A stretch of DNA of 64,000 nucleotides from Brevibacillus formosus (GTDB lineage: Bacteria; Bacillota; Bacilli; Brevibacillales; Brevibacillaceae), in the NCBI RefSeq assembly GCF_003013405.1, contig NZ_PXZL01000027.1, positions 1 through 64,000 on the forward strand. Direction: 5' to 3'. The position numbers and the translations under genes were made by a program. Within the stretch, counting starts at the first letter, position 1. Each line of letters begins with the position of its first letter. The notes beneath the pieces are model-generated. The model saw only the letters and a program-made list of their open reading frames with translations. It was not told the origin of the DNA and did no database searches. Below, one piece after another: positions 62,801 through 64,000 of the stretch.

Positions 62801-64000
62801 ATCACCTTGCCAGCAGGTACGAATGTTTCCGATAAAGCAGTAAACATTTCTTATGATGGCTTGGGGAACTTAAAAGGTACAAACGGTGTTCCAGTAGATC
62901 CATTTAACAAAAATGTTGAGGATTCTGGGGCGACAATTACAATTACTGAACCAAGTGCCAATCCGGTCACTGTAACGAAGCCAGTGTTCAAAGGAACGTC
63001 AACAGCGGGATCTAAGGTGACCGTTGAGATTAAAGACAAAGCTGGCAATGTAGTAGATACTCCAACGGTAACAGTTGATGCAGAAGGCAACTGGGCGTTT
63101 ACACCTACCCAAGATTTAAAAGATGGTGAATACACCGTTGAGGTAACAGCGACGACAATAGACGGCAAGTCAGCCAAGGCGACAAAGTCTATTACCGTAG
63201 ATACAACACCAACCGAACCTGTCGTTGATAAATCGAAGCTGCAAGCCAAAGCAGATGAAATCAAGGCAGAGAACTTGACAGAAGAAGAGTACACAAGCGC
63301 GAGCTGGGCAGAACTGAAACAGGCGTTGGAAAAAGCGAATGCAGTGCTGGCTGATCCAAATGCAACCCAGCAAGAAGTAGACGAAGCGCTGGCGGCACTG
63401 ACAAAGGCGAGAGACGGTTTGAAAAAACCAGACGAGCCTACGCCTGCTGTCGACAAAACCAAGCTGCAAGCCAAAGCAGATGAAATCAAGGCTGAGAACT
63501 TGCAGGAAGAAGAGTACACAAGCGCGAGCTGGGCAGAACTGAAACAGGCGTTGGAAAAAGCGAATGCAGTGCTGGCTGATCCAAATGCAACCCAGCAAGA
63601 AGTAGACGAAGCGCTGGCGGCACTGACAAAGGCGAGAGACGGTTTGAAAAAACCAGACGAGCCTACGCCTACCGTCGACAAAACGAAGCTACAAGCCAAA
63701 GCGGATGAAATCAAGGCTGAGAATTTGAAAGAAGAAGAGTACACAAGCGCGAGCTGGGCAGAACTGAAACAGGCATTGGAAAAAGCGGATGCAGTGCTGG
63801 CTGATCCAAATGCAACCCAGCAAGAAGTAGACGAAGCGCTCTCGGCATTGAAAAAGGCCAGAGAAGGTTTGAAAAAACCAAGCGTGCCTACGCCTACACC
63901 AACACCTACAGTCGACAAATCGAAATTGCAAGCAAAAGCGGACGAAATCCAATCCGAGAATCTTACGGGTGAAGACTACACAAGCGAGAGCTGGGAAGAA
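59891..64000 (+). CDS. Giant surface protein with beta-helix, Ig-like, LamG-like and FIVAR domains (partial)
   Basis: An open frame of 1370 codons running off the window. Residues 1-36 are a signal peptide (VFLIFSLVFTGMGAS core, SYAA cleavage). Then a right-handed beta-helix region (about 40-315, ASN-rich turns such as LTLKNIIIDGS and MTGGVITGNKNN), a first Ig-like domain (about 347-425), FIVAR repeat 1 (about 427-498), a LamG-like/DUF8202-like section (about 503-905, with VNSYLALKYGLTL), an SwmB-like Ig domain (about 910-1010), a second copy of the Ig-like domain (about 1032-1110), and FIVAR repeats 2-5 from 1112 on. AAAGGA lies ten bases before ATG 59891. Probable adhesin; the wall anchor would lie beyond the window. 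Confidence 0.85.
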   Translation, partial: MLSNGINLRKIGMVFLIFSLVFTGMGASLGTPVSYAAEEETYYVSSSGDDTTGDGTRDLPFATLYTAYQKIGSAGTIYVLDKINLLASTTKKFDKNKVVTITTAPEVGETAVIQRDPAGDGTLLDLNLGQLTLKNIIIDGSYQGGKMAQGRIINVYDAKLIIEEGTVLQNSYSNFPGSAIYLGQSTAVLQMTGGVITGNKNNSTGAVYLGAGTFNMTGGQITNNSGGGVDLQAGKFALSGDATITGNTIVVSGQPKARNVNLQGNTLLTLSGEFTGKAGITAQSRMTAGSKFGQADAGDLAGLENLIADDSPLFAVYGASNDLLWKALPTVTFEQPSGDKVSTGKPEFKGTSTAGSKVTVEIKDKAGIVVDTPTVTVDAEGNWIFTPTRDLEDGEYTVEVTATTDEGKSAKATKSITVDTTPTEPVVDKSKLQAKSEEIKSENLKADDYTSESWGELQNALQKADAVLAYPNATQQEVDEALLALTKAREGLEKPGVPTQGPGGVSEGLLSWVDVERSAVLSGNQIDQLTDLADGGVWMPSGATSNDNVPNALNFNSGIQIDSNKGYYTRSSIDFNNNAATDREIFSVQASDKYSGFPWEFGGKHTAAVVYGANNGKSISSYFGRNEGSLSADVGDYQLKNGAMLNIWSAPNDWALSLNGKVLQTTNSNTPNFASPITSGNKPYYFGAGHMSRFYGKMSETILYNRKLTDEDRNKVNSYLALKYGLTLKDENNAPIDYVASNGSTMWKASNNTGYGNRITGIGRDEAGALYQKQSKSQVDGANVTLAIGNVIQETNAQNTKTIAEDKSFFVFSDNGGDVTFGTPITKDTESLKRIGRTYKVEKTNWQDTDITLHVDKVAGASGWPLYLVVSEDEQFDQNDAFYPLTDGTATLNSAEFANGHYFTIAATVPVPTAATIEETVADGNKITVTFDRGVELTDLTGFTITVDGTAVENGGLTFKVDENDSTKLVITLPAGTNVSDKAVNISYDGLGNLKGTNGVPVDPFNKNVEDSGATITITEPSANPVTVTKPVFKGTSTAGSKVTVEIKDKAGNVVDTPTVTVDAEGNWAFTPTQDLKDGEYTVEVTATTIDGKSAKATKSITVDTTPTEPVVDKSKLQAKADEIKAENLTEEEYTSASWAELKQALEKANAVLADPNATQQEVDEALAALTKARDGLKKPDEPTPAVDKTKLQAKADEIKAENLQEEEYTSASWAELKQALEKANAVLADPNATQQEVDEALAALTKARDGLKKPDEPTPTVDKTKLQAKADEIKAENLKEEEYTSASWAELKQALEKADAVLADPNATQQEVDEALSALKKAREGLKKPSVPTPTPTPTVDKSKLQAKADEIQSENLTGEDYTSESWEE
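60931..61168 (+). repeat. Direct repeat of the Ig-like domain, copy 1
   Basis: This stretch recurs at 62986-63223 at a constant offset of 2055 bases with few differences, covering the whole Ig-like domain and running into the FIVAR unit. Confidence 0.8.
62986..63223 (+). repeat. Direct repeat of the Ig-like domain, copy 2
   Basis: Second copy of the segment at 60931-61168. The similarity continues into the first downstream FIVAR unit. Confidence 0.8.
63224..64000 (+). repeat. Tandem FIVAR repeats, 225-base period
   Basis: Units begin at 63224, 63449, 63674 and 63911; the first three are spaced exactly 225 bases (75 codons), the last by 237 because of an added PTPT linker. Each reads VDK(S/T)KLQAKADEIKAEN then a SWxEL...VLADPNATQQEVDEAL pattern. 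DNA identity between neighbours is high, so copy number is likely variable. Confidence 0.85.

Noticed and set aside
62851..63918. Minus-strand frame of 355 codons, serine-rich and repetitive
   Set aside because: It is the reverse reading of the Ig-like and FIVAR repeats of the surface protein; the plus frame has signal peptide and domain logic.
63224..64000. Regular repeats that could suggest a CRISPR array
   Set aside because: The 225-base period codes for FIVAR protein repeats; there are no short repeats with unique spacers.

Overview
The window reads as a near-origin chromosome segment of a low-GC, spore-forming Bacillales bacterium, most likely Brevibacillus or a close relative. This is inferred from gene content and order; no database was consulted. 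The run noc, soj, spo0J ... yyaC, mscS, ychF, rpsF-ssb-rpsR, yybS, gdpP, rplI, dnaC, purA ... walRKHIJ, htrA, rlmH matches, in mirror image, the block left of oriC in Bacillus subtilis. oriC itself should lie a short way before base 1.

Layout. Bases 1-1360 are a gene graveyard (frameshifted MgtC remnant, a parS site, inverted repeats) ahead of noc. Bases 1361-13100 hold the segregation genes, a cysteine-desulfurase-like enzyme, membrane and lipid genes, a spore protease, a mechanosensitive channel, a 28-codon YjcZ-like spore gene, a dense DnaA-box cluster and a secreted oligoendopeptidase F. Bases 13100-16300 carry a small accessory set: NAD(P)-binding protein, a probable two-piece sigma factor, a SleB-like cell wall hydrolase and a copper-amine-oxidase-N-type secreted protein. 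Bases 16800-36730 are conserved: ribosome, replication, purine synthesis (with a PurR operator), a LysM/G5/M23 peptidase, the essential WalRK cell wall regulon, HtrA and RlmH.

From the 3' end of rlmH to about 53.23 kb the DNA becomes a mosaic, AT-rich at first. The last codons of rlmH (encoding GEPYHK-stop) recur in the same orientation at 44.36, 46.68, 50.09 (partial) and 53.21 kb. Each copy sits between blocks of unrelated genes. This is the arrangement seen at rlmH/orfX in staphylococci, where SCC cassettes insert. Cargo includes a three-component ABC-ATPase conflict system (ABC-3C), a nuclease-like/SF1-helicase gene coupled to a DUF2290 gene, a TetR/HD-domain pair with a 48-bp palindromic operator, a Fur-box/AraC/siderophore-binding-protein group, and an uncharacterised large protein with a family-4-like uracil-DNA glycosylase. 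No Ccr recombinase gene lies in the window, so the SCC-like reading is an inference from the repeats.

After 53.3 kb come a zinc-type alcohol dehydrogenase divergent from its likely HxlR regulator, a tail-to-tail response regulator (with a transcriptional-activator domain) and large hybrid histidine kinase, a broken secreted-protein gene, and the first 1370 codons of a giant surface protein built from a beta-helix, Ig-like and laminin-G-like domains and FIVAR repeats; it runs off the window.
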